A stretch of DNA of 64,000 nt. Origin: Cryptomeria japonica (lineage: Eukaryota; Streptophyta; Pinopsida; Cupressales; Cupressaceae). The notes beneath the pieces are model-generated. The model was not told the DNA's origin and did no database searches. It saw only the letters and a list, made by a program, of their open reading frames with translations. Positions 22,126 through 35,676 of the stretch are shown piece after piece (the first letter of the stretch is position 1; each line of letters starts with the position of its first letter). The translations under genes were made by a program, and so were the position numbers. Location of the stretch: positions 837,610,136 to 837,674,135 of the forward strand of contig NC_081411.1 of the NCBI RefSeq assembly GCF_030272615.1, written 5' to 3'.

Positions 22126-23238
22126 TCATATAGTAAAAACATACCTTGTAGTACTCCTCTGTGAATCAATATCACCTGCCAGATCAGAGTCAACAAATCC
22201 ACTCAGAGCAGCATTAGATCCTTTGAAACATAATGTCTTCATAGTAGTTCCTTTCAAATACCAAAGAATCCATTTCACAGCATTCCAATGTTCCATACCC
22301 GGATTACTCATAAACCTGCTCACAACTCCCACTGCATGTGCAATATCTGGCCTTGTGCATACCATTGCATACATTAGACTACCAATAGCTGATGAATACG
22401 AGATGTTAGACATTTTATTAACCTCTTCCTATGCCTTTGGGCACACCTCCTTAGTCAATTTGAAATGACTAGCCAAAGGTGTACTAACTGCTTTTGCATC
22501 CTGCGTGTTAAATCTTTTCAACACCTTCTTTATATACTCACTTTGGGACGAATTCAAGGTTCTATTTTTCTTGTCCCATGTAATCCTCATATCGAGAATT
22601 TGCTTAGCTGCACCCAAATCCTTCATAGCAAATGACCTGGCTAATTTCTATTTAAGATCATTTATATGTTGCATGTTAGACCCAGCAACAAGCATGTCAT
22701 CAACATAAAGCAACAGGATAATATAACTACCATTATCAAATCTCTTAAAATATACACAATGATTAGAATGACATCTATGATAACCGTGTTCAGCCATGAA
22801 ACTATCAAATTTTAAATACCATTGTCGGGGTGCTTGCTTTAGGCCATACAGACTTTTCTTCAACCTGCACACCAAGTTCTCCTTACCTTTGACCTCATAT
22901 CCTTGTGGTTGCAACATGTAAATTTCCTCCTCCAAATCTCCATGGAGAAAATCTGTTTTGACATCTAATTGTTCAAGATGTAAATGATTTGCAGCCACAA
23001 GACTAAGTACAGTTCTAATTGAAGTCATTTTTACAACTGGAGAAAATATTTCATCATAATCTATACCCTTTTTCTGTGCAAAACCTTTTACCACAAGTCT
23101 GGCCTTATATCTTTTTTGACCTCCTTCCTCCTCCTTCAGCCTATAAACCCATTTGTTAGGCAATGCTCTTTTTTCTACAGGTAAAGGGACTAAGTCCCAA
23201 GTCTTATTTTTTATCAACGAGTCCATCTCCTCTTTCAT
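22126..23238 (-). pseudogene. Copia 6 reverse transcriptase
   Basis: Copia-type RVT_2 domain. [66 protein letters not shown] and the active-site motif LLYVDDMLVAG are all present, so the two catalytic aspartates of YVDD are kept. The palm Asp motif is QLDVKTDFL. Beyond the stop at about 22640 the frame continues with LGAAKQILDMRI, then PDIAHAVGVVSRFMSNPG and WYLKGT. Stops split it into three parts, but there is no frameshift. Confidence 0.92.
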
Positions 23239-23481
23239 GCCTAGCTCCCACTGTTGTTTGGCATCTACCTACATTGCTTCTTCATATTCTTCTGGTTCAC
23301 CAGAATCAGTTAATAATATAGAATACAAAGAAGGAGAAAATCTTTCAGGGGGTCTACTTGACCTCATAGAACATCTAACACTTGTAGGAGTTTGTGGGAC
23401 AATCTATTGTTGCTGAGCATCAGGTACCTATGGCATTTCATTTTTAGGAATCTCATCCAACACCACATATTCTTGTTTGTC

Positions 23482-24819
23482 CTATTCATGCTTCTTTTCC
23501 TGCATCTGTTCTTTATACATTACCTTCTCATTGAATATAACATCTCTACTTCTAATTATTTTCTTATTTTCAAAATCCCATAACCAATAGCCATATTCAT
23601 CTATCCCATATCCAATGAAGGTACATTTCTGAGATTTAGCATCAAGCTTGGTTCTGTTTTCTTTATCAATATGGACAAAAGCTTCACAACCAAAGGTTTT
23701 TAGAAAAGAATAATTTACCTTTTTACCAGTCCATGCCTCTTCTGGAATACCACCATCCAAAGGGGTTGAAGGTCCTCTATTTATCAAATAGACAACAGTA
23801 TGTACAACATCTACACAAAAATGTAAGGGCAATCTAGCATACAATCTCATGCTCCTTACGCGTTCCATGATAGTCCTATTCATTCTCTCTAACACACCAT
23901 TTTCCTGTGGAGTTCCTGGAACTGTCTTCTACTTTCGAATCTCATTTAAGGAGCAGTAATCTTCAAATATTTTGCTGCAATACTCACCTCCTTTATCCGA
24001 TCTGAGACACTTCAACTTTTTCCCTGTCTCATTCTCAACCAAAGCTTTCCATTTCTTAAAAATTTCAAAAACATCTGATTTTTGTTTTAGGAAATATACC
24101 CATGTTTTTCTGGTTGATTCATCAATAAAAATAACATAATAACAAGAGCCACCAAGAGATGATACCTGAGCTGGTCCTCATACATCTGAATGTACAAGCT
24201 CTAACTTCTCACTCTTCTTCTCTTTCCCAACCTTGAGAAATCTGACTCTTTTTTGTTTACCATAAACACAGTTTTCACAGAACTATAAATCAATCTTCTT
24301 TAGCCCTAACAATAGATTTTTGGAGTGAAGGGTTTTCATCCCTTTCTCACTCATGTGCCCAAGCCTATGGTGCCATATTATCGAATTTGTTCTTGCAACA
24401 TCTATTATTGTTTTCCCTATAGTAACTTTATCTATAGCAGCTAGGGTAGAGTAAGTGTTACCTGTACACAGATATAATGTGCCTACCTTCGCACCTTTAG
24501 CTATTACTAATGATCCTTTACTGACCTTCCACATACTATCTAAGAGGGTAACTATGCAACCTTCACTACCTAGTTGCCTAGCAGAAATTAAATTTCTACT
24601 TAAATTAGGAACATGTCTTACCTCCTGCAGAAACTAGTCATTTCCATTTTGCAACTTGATCTTTATCTTTCCTTTTCCAACAATTTGATAGGGCTCATCG
24701 TCACCCAAATATACCTGTCCAAAATCACCTTGAACATAATCTAGAAAATATTTTCTATGGGGTGTAGCATGAAATGAAGCCCCATAATCTATTACCCAGG
24801 AATCATTAACATTATCCAA
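23482..24819 (-). pseudogene. Copia 6 protease, GAG-pre-integrase and integrase
   Basis: Same frame as gag. The protease region reads SWVIDYGASFHATPHRKYF, where the usual D-S-G is D-Y-G, likely inactive. The GAG-pre-integrase segment has IIWHHRLGHMSEKGM with the expected HHCC histidines. The integrase core, about 23900-24200, contains recognisable but stop-interrupted DDE sequence. From 23895 MLERMNRTIMERVRSM carries the catalytic Glu helix, followed by KTFGCEAFVHIDKENRTKLD and IGYGIDEYGYWLWD, the usual end of the copia integrase. In-frame stops at about 24632, 24281 and elsewhere disable it. Confidence 0.85.
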
Positions 24820-25671
24820 ACATAAGATTAAAGCATCTTGTAAAGTATTACTTGAAATATTAGCTTCCTTACTGTCATTTTCATTTTTGTCTCCTTCTTT
24901 GTTTTTCTGAGACCAACAGTCTTTCTTTAGATGACTAGGCTTTCCACAGTACCAGCAATATTTCTTTCCTCTAGATTGAGAGCATCCTTTCTTTGACTTC
25001 CCTCACGACTTCTCATTCTCAAGGCCTTTTCCTCTTTCCTTTGATCTTCCTTTATTCTCCACATTCAAAACACTACCTAATGATGTTGGAGTCTCACCTA
25101 TGCGTTTCCTTCACATTTCCTTGGTTAGGATAACACCAACAATATCATCAAATACCAAAGTATTTTTACTAGAGATAGAGTTACTTACAGCCATAACCAA
25201 GCTATTCCAACTTTCTTGAAAAGAACATAAAATCAAGAGAGCCCTAACCTCTTCTGCAAAGGTAATTTTTACCAAAGATAGTTGACTGGTAATTGTATTA
25301 AATTCATTTAAGTGCTCTGCTATAGATCCTCCCTCACTCATTTTCAAATTAAACAAATGCTTCATAAGAAATACCTTATTCAAAGCTGAGGGTTTCTCAT
25401 ACAACTTTGCCAATGTCGCCATCAAATCTATAGTCATTTTTGCTTCTGTTATATTGAATGCTACAAATGGTGCAAGGCACAATCGAATGGATCCCAGTAC
25501 CTTTCTATCTAAAATGTCTCACTCTTCATCTGACATTGTGGTCGCTTTCTTTGCCTTTCCTTCCAATGGTTGCCACAAATCCTTTTGATACAGGTAATCC
25601 TCCATCTGCATTTTCCATAACTGATAGTTCTAGTCATTAAACTTTTTGACCTTGAATTTGGAATCCTTCAT
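24820..25671 (-). pseudogene. Copia 6 gag
   Basis: Starts at ATG 25671 (MKDSKFKVKKFN), the typical N terminus of copia Gag. In-frame stops occur within the first 20 codons and at 25108. The main open part, about 25111-25482, carries the UBN2-like Gag domain (LAKLYEKPSALNKVFLMKHL; later FQESWNSLVMAV). A CCHC knuckle (CWYCGKPSHLKKDC) lies near 24915-24960, after a basic region. Gag forms the particle and binds RNA. The frame continues into protease without a shift. Confidence 0.85.
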
Positions 25672-25731
25672 TGCTCTCACTCAAATTTGAGAGTCCTACC
25701 AAATTATAGAAAACCTCGCTTTGATACCAAT

Positions 25732-26194
25732 TGTTAGGGTTTCAAGCATATCCAAAGCAAATATGAACTAACAATTATATGCAGATTTAAATACAAAAGA
25801 TAAAGAAATAAAATAGGACACAGATAACACAGAGATTTAACGTGGTTCACCCAGAATGGGTTACGTCCACCATACACAGTCATCCAATCTTTCTTATTTT
25901 CCAGCAAAAATAGTACATCAACCTTACAATGCCTTAAGCATCCCAACCACTTATAACATGCATTTTTAGGGCAAAAACAAAGTCGGCCTTTTTAGGGTTT
26001 TATTACAATGTCGGTTTTCATCAAAAAAATACCTCAAAATTTTTTTTCTCGGGGGCTCCCGCCCCCAAACCCCCACTTTTTCTCAGGGGATGCCACCCTT
26101 GAACCTCTACTTGAGGCTCAACCCAGCCCCAGACCCCAGTGAGGATACATGTTGAGTTTACAGTACTTTGCTGATCAGTTGCCACATTTCAACA
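25732..26194 (-). repeat. 5' LTR of copia 6
   Basis: 463 bases, starting TGTTAGGGTTTC beside the primer-binding site and ending ATTTCAACA before the duplication ATAAG. Unlike the Sirevirus-like LTRs, it lacks the CACCCCCCTCTCAG block. Confidence 0.93.
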
Positions 26195-29100
26195 ATAAGA
26201 ACCTTTCCAATGACTATGTCCCATAACATAGTGACAAGTTAACACCATTTAATTCATGATTTCACATAATAACCATCCACATAACTAGAATGCACAACAC
26301 AAAAGGCCACATGTGAGCATGTCTAATGCTCGATCAAAGATAACATGCATGATCAACATCTCTATGCCTGATCTCTGAGCAAATAACATGATCATAAATA
26401 TCCAACATCTCACTCAAGGGCTTGATGGTGCTAGGGAACACCATAGCGGTGCTACCTTCCATGCAAGACCCTCGCAAACATCCCTTGTTGCGTAAGGTGT
26501 TTAGCCTCCAAGAGATAGTCACCACTCATAGGTAGGTAGTGGATCCTAGCTGTCTTATAGCCTCACATGCCCCCATCCTCAAGGTTCCCTATGTCTACTT
26601 CCTCGTATACACTCAACCAAGACCGTCTCCTACATTCTTGGAGAGGAATTCACATTGCAACACAAGACCAGCATATGGAAACAACAAGGATAAACTAGTT
26701 TAGCCACCAAATTACAGAAGAGTAAAGATAATAATCATCAATTCCAACAATAAGGTAAGAAAATAATTCCAGAATTGCAACATCAAATCAAGTAAGCAAA
26801 AGATCACAAGATCATGGCTAAAACACCAAGGTCAAAATAAAATAAATTGTTGGCCCATAAGGAAATAAATAGATAAATAAATAAAATAACATAAGTGCAC
26901 ATAACATCACTATGTGACTAGTATCTAGCTACCAACGAGGAAGAAAGGAACAATCGTCTAGCTATCGCAATAGCTCATCATGTGGTGTGGCCTAGTCACA
27001 CATCCACATGGCATGGAAGTGTGCACCTCAACATTACCCCCCATCACATCATCACGCAGCATGACTCTACTCTAGACCTATCGGTAGGTTGCACAACAAT
27101 GTCTACTACATCCTGCATCATGTCTCAGCACAACATGGCAATAATCCAAGCGGAAAGGGCATGCAATGGGCGTATCCCACATGGTAGTGTACCTCACGGA
27201 AAAGGGCATGCACATGTCACACCCCATATAGAGACGTTCCTCTCAGGGTACTCATCGTAAACCAAAGGTATACATGGCTAAGGTCTACCCACAAGTCTAC
27301 CAATGCTAGTCAATTGGCAGCTCATGTGGAAAATAACATACCTTTCATGAAGACAAGGCAAAAGATCCTCCAATAAAACCCATCATTCTACTCAAGAATT
27401 GACATCAATATGCTCAAATAAAGGATAGGAATAGGCTAACACACTTGAACCTTATGAATCGGTTCATCATAAGGGAAAGTATTGAGTACACCTATATTAT
27501 AGTTTCATTATATAACTATATTTTTCCTTGAAATGGAGAAGCTAAAGTCACTTCGCATCAACATTACTCATACGTCATTCCATACTATTCAAGGAATGGT
27601 GACTTCTAATACTACCCCTTCACATATTGACTTATCAACAACCCGTGGGTTGGCACTCAGTATGGAAACAAATAAGCAACATCACATAAACAATATGGTT
27701 TCCCATACTCACAAGTAAACATATCCTCCATGGCTGATTACTTCACCATCCCATGGGTACACATAGAAAGCATGGGTTTCTTACAATACACAAGGAATAG
27801 CACCATTACTGGTTTAGTCACATTTATGGGGGGCACCTTTCAATATGCTATCATCTACTCAAGAAATGTTTTACCTATGCTTTCCACATGAATCACTAAA
27901 TAAAGTTTATTCTAGGTACAAGTACTGAAATTCTTAACAATTCACCATTACATAAGGAAATAACATCATTCCTATATCTTTTTGTAATTCCACTGAGCAT
28001 TTGAATTCCTAGTACTAACTATGCAATTTCCTTTCTGAAGCTTAAGACTTTCAATTTTCCCTAAGAAGCCCAAAAGAAAACATACAATTTCATATGCATT
28101 ATAAAAAAAATTCTTTTTAAATCAATGCATTCTTAGTAGTATTTCTATAAATCTTATGATTTAGACAAAGAGAAGGGAAAGAGAGTTTGATAATCAAACT
28201 ATTTCCTACAAAGACATAAGATCAACAAGATCACACTACAAGCTAAAAATTCTCACTATAAGTCTATCATTTTAATTGCATGGTTTTCATCTTGCTATTA
28301 TTTTAGGAGGATGCCGAACAGCCTAACATGACATTTCTAATTATTATGGTTGCAATGGGATGTTCTAGTTTTCCAAACAATAGAGATCAAAATAGGTAAT
28401 CTTATCGATGATGCAAGACCTTTTGAGAACACTCACTACTTTAATACAATACAAAAACATATCATACTTTGCAACCTACCATTGAAAATCAAACTATGAT
28501 AAGAAGATAAAGGAGTAACTATCACTAAATAATACACATTAATGCATAGACATCAAACAAGTCTTTCATTCGCACTTTCTAAACACAATAAGGCAATTAC
28601 ATATATCCAAAGGTAGGTTCAATGGAGCATTGCTAAAATAGATCCTCAATCAAACTAGTTTAAAGAAGCACATAAAACAATATTTCGTGGAATACATTAA
28701 TACACTCTCGAAGCTACTATAACATGTTCCCTTTTGATACTTCTTTTACAAACAAGGTAATTTTGCATAACAACAATTCTCATATCAATGCGCAATACTT
28801 AAGATAGAATTTAATTATGTTACTCCTACAAGACACATGGAGAATTCTTTAATGTAATCATACAATTTTTGTTTTTTCAATAACCAATATTAACTTTCAA
28901 ACCAAAGCCCTTTTATAATCTAAAAAAAAACACATAAGCGTTATAAGGCTCAGACAAGGGCTCAAGAAATTGCAACCTTTCTCTTGCAATAAGAAAACTC
29001 AAATAAGAGTTAATTACACATATCAAAAACATTTTAATTTTCTAGAGAGAGAGAGGAGGAAGGGTCATAATCATTCAATTTACTACATAATAAATATTCA

Positions 29101-29515
29101 ATAGCTACCACACTAGTCCTTCAAGCAAACAACACTAAGCTAGATCACAACCTTAAACAAGCACATTTTGTACTTTTAGATTCAAGACACCACTAACCAA
29201 CCCAAATGGTTTAGTCAAAAGAGTACAATGAATCAAAAGGAAGATACATACGACTCTCTCTTTCAGAATAAGAGAAATCATAGACCAAGACCTCAATAAG
29301 CATACAAAGCACATATAATTGTTCCAAAGCACCCACATCAAGAAGGTAAAAACAAGGTGTGAACACACACGTTACACACTAGTTAAGGTCTACTCAATCA
29401 CACTCTTACAATAAGGAGGAAAAGAATACAACATAAGGTCGATACACCACACACCAACTAAGGGCACACATGAAACCAAAGATCCCAGTGTTGCAACATG
29501 GGCTCTGATACCAAG
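26195..29515 (-). other. Element A internal region, 5' part; no gene found
   Basis: 3.3 kb of AT-rich sequence, starting with the ATAAG duplication. No Gag, protease, RT or integrase motif is seen in any frame. Open frames near 26982-27260 and 27533-27718 lack recognisable domains. A CAT/ATG-rich low-complexity stretch (about 26950-27240) gives chance frames. The primer-binding site TGGTATCAGAGCC (minus) lies at 29501-29513, next to the LTR. Confidence 0.65.
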
Positions 29516-30293
29516 TGTAATGTCCCTCCAGGAAACCCTGAAGGGATAAAGATAAAATGCGCAATGGAGTGCAAATATATTTTTATTTTATTTTATTTAG
29601 TTTTAAATAAGACACAACATTAGGATACATTGAGTTATCTAACACTTCGATAACACAGCGGAAGACTAAACAAACCTAAGGAGTTTTCCAACATGATTAT
29701 GTAACTTAACACCTAACTCAACTTCCGACATTTGATCTAATTAAGAAGGTTAACTTAATTAAATTTTATTACTTAAAACATGGATATAATTTGTTCATTA
29801 AATAAAAATTATAGATAATAGGATGCATTCATCCATTAAGGTTGAAGAGGAAGCTAACACGAGGAAATTTACCCATAGAAGTTAAAACATAGATAACATG
29901 TAAATTTATCCATTAAGGTTAAAATATGGTTAACTTGATGAGTCCATCCATTTTAGTTACAATATAGCTAATATGACGAAGTTCATTTATTTGGGTTAAA
30001 ATGTACATAACCAAATGAGTTCATACATAATAGTTAAAATATTGCTAAGAAGATGAAGTTCATTTATTAAGGTTAAAATGTAAATAACCAAATGAGTTCA
30101 TCCATTATAGTTCAAATATAGCAAATAAGATGAAGTTCACTTATTAAAGTAAAGATGTAAATAACCAAATGAATTCATCCATTATAGTTAAAATATTGCT
30201 AATAAGATGAAGTTCATTTATTAAGGTTAAAATGTAAATAACCAAATGAGTTCATCCATTATAGTTAAATTATAGTTAAAATATAGCAAATAA
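29516..30293 (-). repeat. Element A right LTR, first ~778 bases
   Basis: Begins TGTAATGTCCCTCCAGG next to the primer-binding site and follows 16333-17040 closely, including the start of the 77-bp array. It breaks off in AAATAAGATG and continues directly as copia 4 LTR sequence (GATGGAAAGTGTG). GATG is common to both sides, a short microhomology at the joint. Confidence 0.85.
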
Positions 30294-31269
30294 GATGGAA
30301 AGTGTGTATAGGTACATCCCTGGAGTACAAGTGATCAATCCAAGATAGACTAGATCAGATCTCATGAAGATTGTGTAGGGCAGAGAAAACACTAACTGCT
30401 CTAAATTTGAATGGCTTTTTGGTGGGAAACCATGGTATAAGGAGAGGAGCTCGAGATAGAGCAGGATTGATGTTGCAGAGAAGAGGAAGAGAAAAGAGAG
30501 ATTAAGTGAAAGAGAAAAATTGCTAGCCTTAGAAATTATTCTAATAGAGCTATAGAGTAAGTGAGCAATAATACCAGTGAGAGGATTCTATCGGCAATGA
30601 TTGAGTACCGGTATAATTGTTGTTTCATAGATAAGCTAAAACGAGAAGGTGTGGCAAAGCAGGTAGCATCCAAATGTGACACAGTGTGTTAAGATATTGA
30701 GAGAGAGAGAGAGAGAGATAATAGAGGCTGCAAATCAGATAAAGTAATCTCATAACCAGTTGTGTGACATTCAGTGGAGGAGAAAAGATTGTTAATTGGC
30801 AGTAGGATATTTAATCAAGAGATGCAGAATTCATTTGTAACAAGAAGCCTTAACAGTATTCAAATTGTATTTCAATATACATCGCCAAGTTAGAGCTTTG
30901 TGCAGGGGTTGGTGCTCCTTGGGTTGGTGCCCTAAAGTCAGGGGTTGGTTCTCCTTTGGGTTGTAACCCATAAAGTTAGGGGTTGGTGCCCTAAACTTTG
31001 TAATCCAGTGTTTTACCCATGAGGCTAGATTGGAGTAGTAGTCTCTAGTAGCTTTTCTCACTAAGGTTTTTCCCACATTGGGTTTTCCTCATACATCTAG
31101 TGTTGTGAATTGCATTTGTGTGATTGATCTCTTTGACTTTCCTTCTTGCTTTACCAATTTGATTGTTTAAGTGCTTAAGTGGTTAACTGGCATTCTAAAG
31201 TTTCTTTGAAAGTCAAAATTTAGGAACCACTGATTCACCCCCCCTCTCAGTGGTACTATGTGTTCAATA
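30294..31269 (+). repeat. Extra partial copy of copia 4 LTR inside the right LTR of A
   Basis: Matches 15715-16332 from GGAAAGTGTGTATAG to the terminal GTGTTCAATA, followed at once by LTR A (TGTATTGCC). The same outer junction exists at 16332/16333. It includes about 350 bases (roughly 30381-30730, with a (GA)n run near 30700) that the copy at 15093-16332 lacks. It contains CACCCCCCCTCTCAG near its end. A 12-base GGGTTGGTGCCCTA-type repeat occurs several times (30905-30990). Confidence 0.88.
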
Positions 31270-33593
31270 TGTATTGCCCCGCTAGGAAACCCCGAAGGGA
31301 TAAAGATAAAATGCACAATGGAGTGCAAATAATTTTTTTTTTTATTTTTATTTTTTATTTTTAAAATAAGACACAACATTAGGATACATTGAGTTATTTT
31401 ACACTTCAATAACATAGCAGAAGACTAAACAAACCTAAGGAGTTTCCCAATGTGATTATGCAACTTAACACCTAACTAAAGTCGCAACATTTGATCCAAT
31501 TAAGAAGGTTAACTTAATTATATTTTATTACTTAAAACATGGATATAATTAGTTCATTAAATAAAAATTATAGATAATAGGACACATTCATCCATTAAGG
31601 TTGAAGAGGAGGCTAACACAAGGAAATTTACCCATACAAGTTAAAACATAGATAACATGTAAATTCATCCATTAAGCTTAAAATATGGTTAACTTGATGA
31701 GTCCATCCATTTTAGTTACAATATAGCTAATATGACGAAGTTCATTTATTTGGGTTAAAATGAACATAACCAAATGAGTTCATCCATTATAGTTAAAATA
31801 TTGCTAAGAAGATGAAGTTCATTTATTAAGGTTAAAATGTAAATAACCAAATGAGTTCATCCATTATAGTTCAAATATAGAAAATAAGATGAAGTTCATT
31901 TATTAAAGTAAAGATGTAAATAACCAAATGAATTCATCCATTATAGTTAAAATATTGCTAAGAAGATGAAGTTCATTTATTAAGGTTAAAATGTAAATAA
32001 TCAAATGAGTTTATCCATTATAGTTAAAATATAGCAAATAAGATGAAGTTCATTTATTAAAGTAAAGATGTAAATAACCAAATGAGTTCATCCAAATAAT
32101 CGTTATCCATTCATTATGTTCAATTTTACATTAAACTCATGCCATGCATCTTGTTCCAAAACGCACTATAATTTCATCATAACTAATGAGGTTTCTTCAT
32201 GCATACTTATTTTCATTAACATTAACATAGTACATTCCTTCATGATCCATTTATTGCATTTAAAAGATGACTACATACATGCATTACGATAAATCTCATC
32301 TAACCCACTTATACATTCTATCAAAATGCCATCCATACATACTAACACTAACCATGAAACATAAGAACAAAAGCATCACATAACACCAAGATGGTATCGA
32401 AGTTCACCCCTTGTGGGCTACATCTCTGAGTCTGATCAACTCCAAGACCCCTCTAATCCTGTAAGTAGGTTGAGATTACATAAGGTTCATGTCATTTACA
32501 ATCCTACCATTTAGGTGAACACAACCAATATACAAATGACTACTTCGATCAATAAAAACATAAATGAGCCCTACATAGAAATGGATCCAACTGAACATAT
32601 TAAAATCAAATACGAAGGTCCATTGCCTAATGGTACTCTAACTAGGGGCCTGACCAACTATGTCCAACCACAAATTAGCTAGATGACAAGGTCCAAACAA
32701 ACATATCAAGGCCTTGCCATTACTTTAAACAAAAGTGAATACAAAAATTAAACTTGCATAGGCAATAACCGGAAAATACAATATTTTTCCATATTGATTT
32801 AAACATTTAAAGGTTGATCAAGTTTTCTTAATGGTCTAAGTTGTTTTCAGTTATCTCCCTCATCCAGGTACGTGTCATTCTTGGTTTTCTAACTCACTAC
32901 GTCCATATGCATCAAGACATAACATAAATACATCATTACGAGTTTTTTTTTTGAACCAAGTGCACATGAATGTAAAGCATTAATCGTCTAAATATGTTAT
33001 TTAATCTTTAGATAAACGTCACTGATGTATTGGTTTGGAACAATGATCTAGTCCCCTCTCTAGCAACACAAAATTACCCTTTCCAAAAATGGAAATGTAC
33101 ATTAAAAGAAATATCAAAATAGGTAAACATTTCCCAATGAAATAAAATTCCCTTGCATGTATTTAAAACAAATACTCCACCTGAAAATATTAAAAAGCAC
33201 ACACATATATATATATATACCTAACTTAATAAAGTTAATGACTGAACAATAATTATTATTCATTAGAAATATACGCTATAAAGGGACCAACAATTAATAT
33301 ATAATTAATAATATATATTAATATATAAATTATCTAAAGTAAAATATATTTAAAATATAAATTAATCAATAATTAATAATTAATATATAATATTAATATA
33401 TATATATATATTAAAATCTTAATAATAATAAAATATATTAACTTAAAATTTAATATATTTATATATATATATTTTTAAACTAAAAAAAATAATAAATAAA
33501 AAAAAAGGGCGAAAGGGCGTCAAACCCTAAGGTAGCCGCGGGCCCACCTCCCATTCACGGGAGTGGGAGCGACTATTCCCTAGTCATCGAGCC
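31270..33593 (-). repeat. Element A right LTR, second copy, left part
   Basis: Restarts at TGTATTGCCCCGCTAGG and matches 16333 onward. It includes the 77-bp array (31690-32095) and a more expanded AT/TA-rich tract (33290-33480) than the left LTR. It stops at GAGCC (33589-33593), where copia 5 is inserted, and resumes at 40307. Confidence 0.88.
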
Positions 33594-34648
33594 TGTTGGT
33601 ATTTTGGTATGGTTTTGTCATTGATGTCAACACCTACTAAATGCACCTACTTTGGAGATCCAGCAACATTCACTGGCAAACAGAAAACTATGCAACAGTT
33701 ACCAGTATAAGGTTCATCGGCAGGATATAATGTTCACTGGTACCTGAAATGACATGGAAGACACTTGGTAATATCAAAGACATCATGTGGACACTTTATT
33801 TTGAAGTAATAATCATTGTTATAGTCTTATTTGCATATTTGCTTTTACCAGCAAATAGGTCTAGGTTATCTAGGGTTTCACCGACAGGCTTATCTTTTCT
33901 AGATCAGCATGGCACGCTATGGAGATGATTTATTATTGTTGTAAATGCATTAAGCTGACATGTTCAATTAGTTATTGCATCGGATAGTTTATTATTTGTA
34001 AAATGTTTTTATTGTAATATCTTATAGAACCAACCTACTAAAATTGGTCTTAGGGTATGGTATAAATGTAAGATCTATTTGTAAGATCAAGTGTGGAATG
34101 TGAAAAAGAATTGTGTGAAGGTATATGCGAGATCAAGAAGAGGTATACACAAAGACATCATTTGAAGGTGAAGTTAGGTTTTTGTAGAAGCATATCAACA
34201 TTACATCGATACTGAATCCAACATATGAAGATGCTATTTTGTACAGTACATTCTTATTGGATTTAACCATCCAACTGTAGTCAGTGTGACTCCCATTTGT
34301 GATTGAGCAGTGAGCTCTAGGCTATTGGCCTTTCTGCATGTGCAGACCCCTTTTTGTACACTTGCTATCTGCAGTAGTATCATCTGATTGTGGGTAAGGT
34401 TTCCCACCATGGTTTTTTCCCTTATAGGGTTTCCATGTACAAATATTGGTGTCATGTGTTGTGGATGACTTTATGCTTATGTTTCATACATTAATTCTTA
34501 CCGGTATAGCAATTTTCTATTAACACTGTTTACCAGCATACTTAACTATCTTACAGGTATTAAGCATTAAGTTGGTTAATAAGTTTTTGGTTTGAATTTA
34601 TCTGACAATTGATTCACCCCCCCCTCTCAGTTGTCTCCAGGACCTACA
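33594..34648 (+). repeat. 5' LTR of copia 5
   Basis: TGTTGGTATTTTGG...GACCTACA. Contains CACCATGGTTTTTTCCC with GGGTTTCCATGTAC (34408-34441) and TTCACCCCCCCCTCTCAG near the end. It closely matches 39252-40306, differing mostly by scattered substitutions. The minus-strand frame at 34234-34455 is an LTR shadow. Confidence 0.95.
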
Positions 34649-34662
34649 ATTGGTATTAGAGC
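34649..34662 (+). other. Copia 5 primer-binding site
   Basis: ATTGGTATTAGAGC, the initiator-Met tRNA complement with one C-to-T change, directly after the LTR. Confidence 0.85.
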
Positions 34663-34707
34663 TTAGTCCTCTTTTTTTATAGAAGTTTAACAACTTGAGG
34701 AGATCCA

Positions 34708-35676
34708 ATGTCTACTAATTATTTCAGAAAGGACAGTCCTACACTTGATGGAACCAACTATGGGATATGGAAAATCAGAATGGAGACACATTTGAATTGC
34801 ATTGGTAAAGACATTTGGGAAGTTACTAAGAATGGTTATACTATTGTTGTAGCTGGTCAGACTGCTCCCACTACTTTAGCCAAAGATGAAGAAAATGATT
34901 GTAAAGCTAGAGAAGCACTCTTGAGCGCATTATCAGATCAAGAAATCATGGGATTATTAGATAGATCCACTACAAAAGCTATTTGGGATCATTTGGAAAC
35001 ATTGAATGAAGGGGATTCCATAGTCAAAATTGCAAAACTTGAAAGCTTCTGGGTCAGGTATGAACATTTGAAAATGGAAGAAGATGAAAGGATTTCTGCT
35101 TTTATGGAAAGAGTAAATGAAATTGTTTTGGGTATCAAATGTTGTGCAGGAACCTTGAGTGAAGATGAGATTGTTTCAAAAATCTTAAGAGGTTTACCAC
35201 CGGCATATAAAATGAAGGTTACTGCTATAAATGAGTTGAGAACAATGCCTAATACATCAGTAACTAGGGATACATTGATTGGAAAACTTTCAACTTTTGA
35301 AATTGAGGAATCCAGTCCTGTTACTACTATAAAAATTGATTTGGCCTTCAAAGCATCAACATCATCTACTCCATCCTTTGAAAAATCAGACTGGAGAGCC
35401 TTTTATGCAAGAGAACTTGAAGAAACCAGGAAGGAGAATGAAGAGCTTGAAGAACTTGAAGCACTATTTGCAAGAAAAATGCCAAAAGGTCCAATTGGAA
35501 GTAAGTATGAAGGTAAAGCACCCTTTAAATGTTTTAACTACAATAAGATTGGTCATATGGCTTCAAGATGCCCTGATAGACATGCTAGACTAAGAGAAGA
35601 AGCTAGAAGGACATACAAACCTAATCCTGAATATCAGAGATACAGATTTAAGAAAAACAAAGATAAATCTTGTTAA
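34708..35676 (+). pseudogene. Copia 5 gag
   Basis: Starts MSTNYFRKDSPTLDGTNYG. Residues ~15-200 are the UBN2-type Gag domain (YGIWKIRMETHL, FWVRYEHLKMEEDERISAF, EIVSKILRGLPPAYKMKV). A Glu-rich helix (~240-255) precedes one zinc knuckle, CFNYNKIGHMASRC, where the second Cys is Tyr. The frame ends at TAA 35674-35676, but pol continues in the same frame (IADEG...). This stop is therefore either a premature CAA-to-TAA change or a readthrough point; a point mutation is likelier given the other stops. Confidence 0.93.

Larger units (their letters stand above)
21165..26194 (-). mobile_element. Copia 6: full-length Ty1/copia element, TSD ATAAG
   Basis: LTRs 21165-21608 and 25732-26194 (TGTTAGGGTTTC...ATTTCAACA) flank a 4.1-kb internal region. 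ATAAG lies at both 21160-21164 and 26195-26199. On the minus strand a primer-binding site (ATTGGTATCAAAGC, 25718-25731) and a polypurine tract (complement ATCTCCCACTTGG, 21609 on) are in place. One continuous gag-pol frame of 3,927 bases is broken only by stops. It sits inside the internal region of element A. The layout and domain sequence resemble the Tnt1-type copia group; lineage assignment is tentative. Confidence 0.93.

Noticed and set aside
26982-27260. 92-residue His/Thr-rich frame in element A
   Set aside because: Low-complexity CAT/CAC-rich DNA, with no homologue recognised and no second supporting signal.
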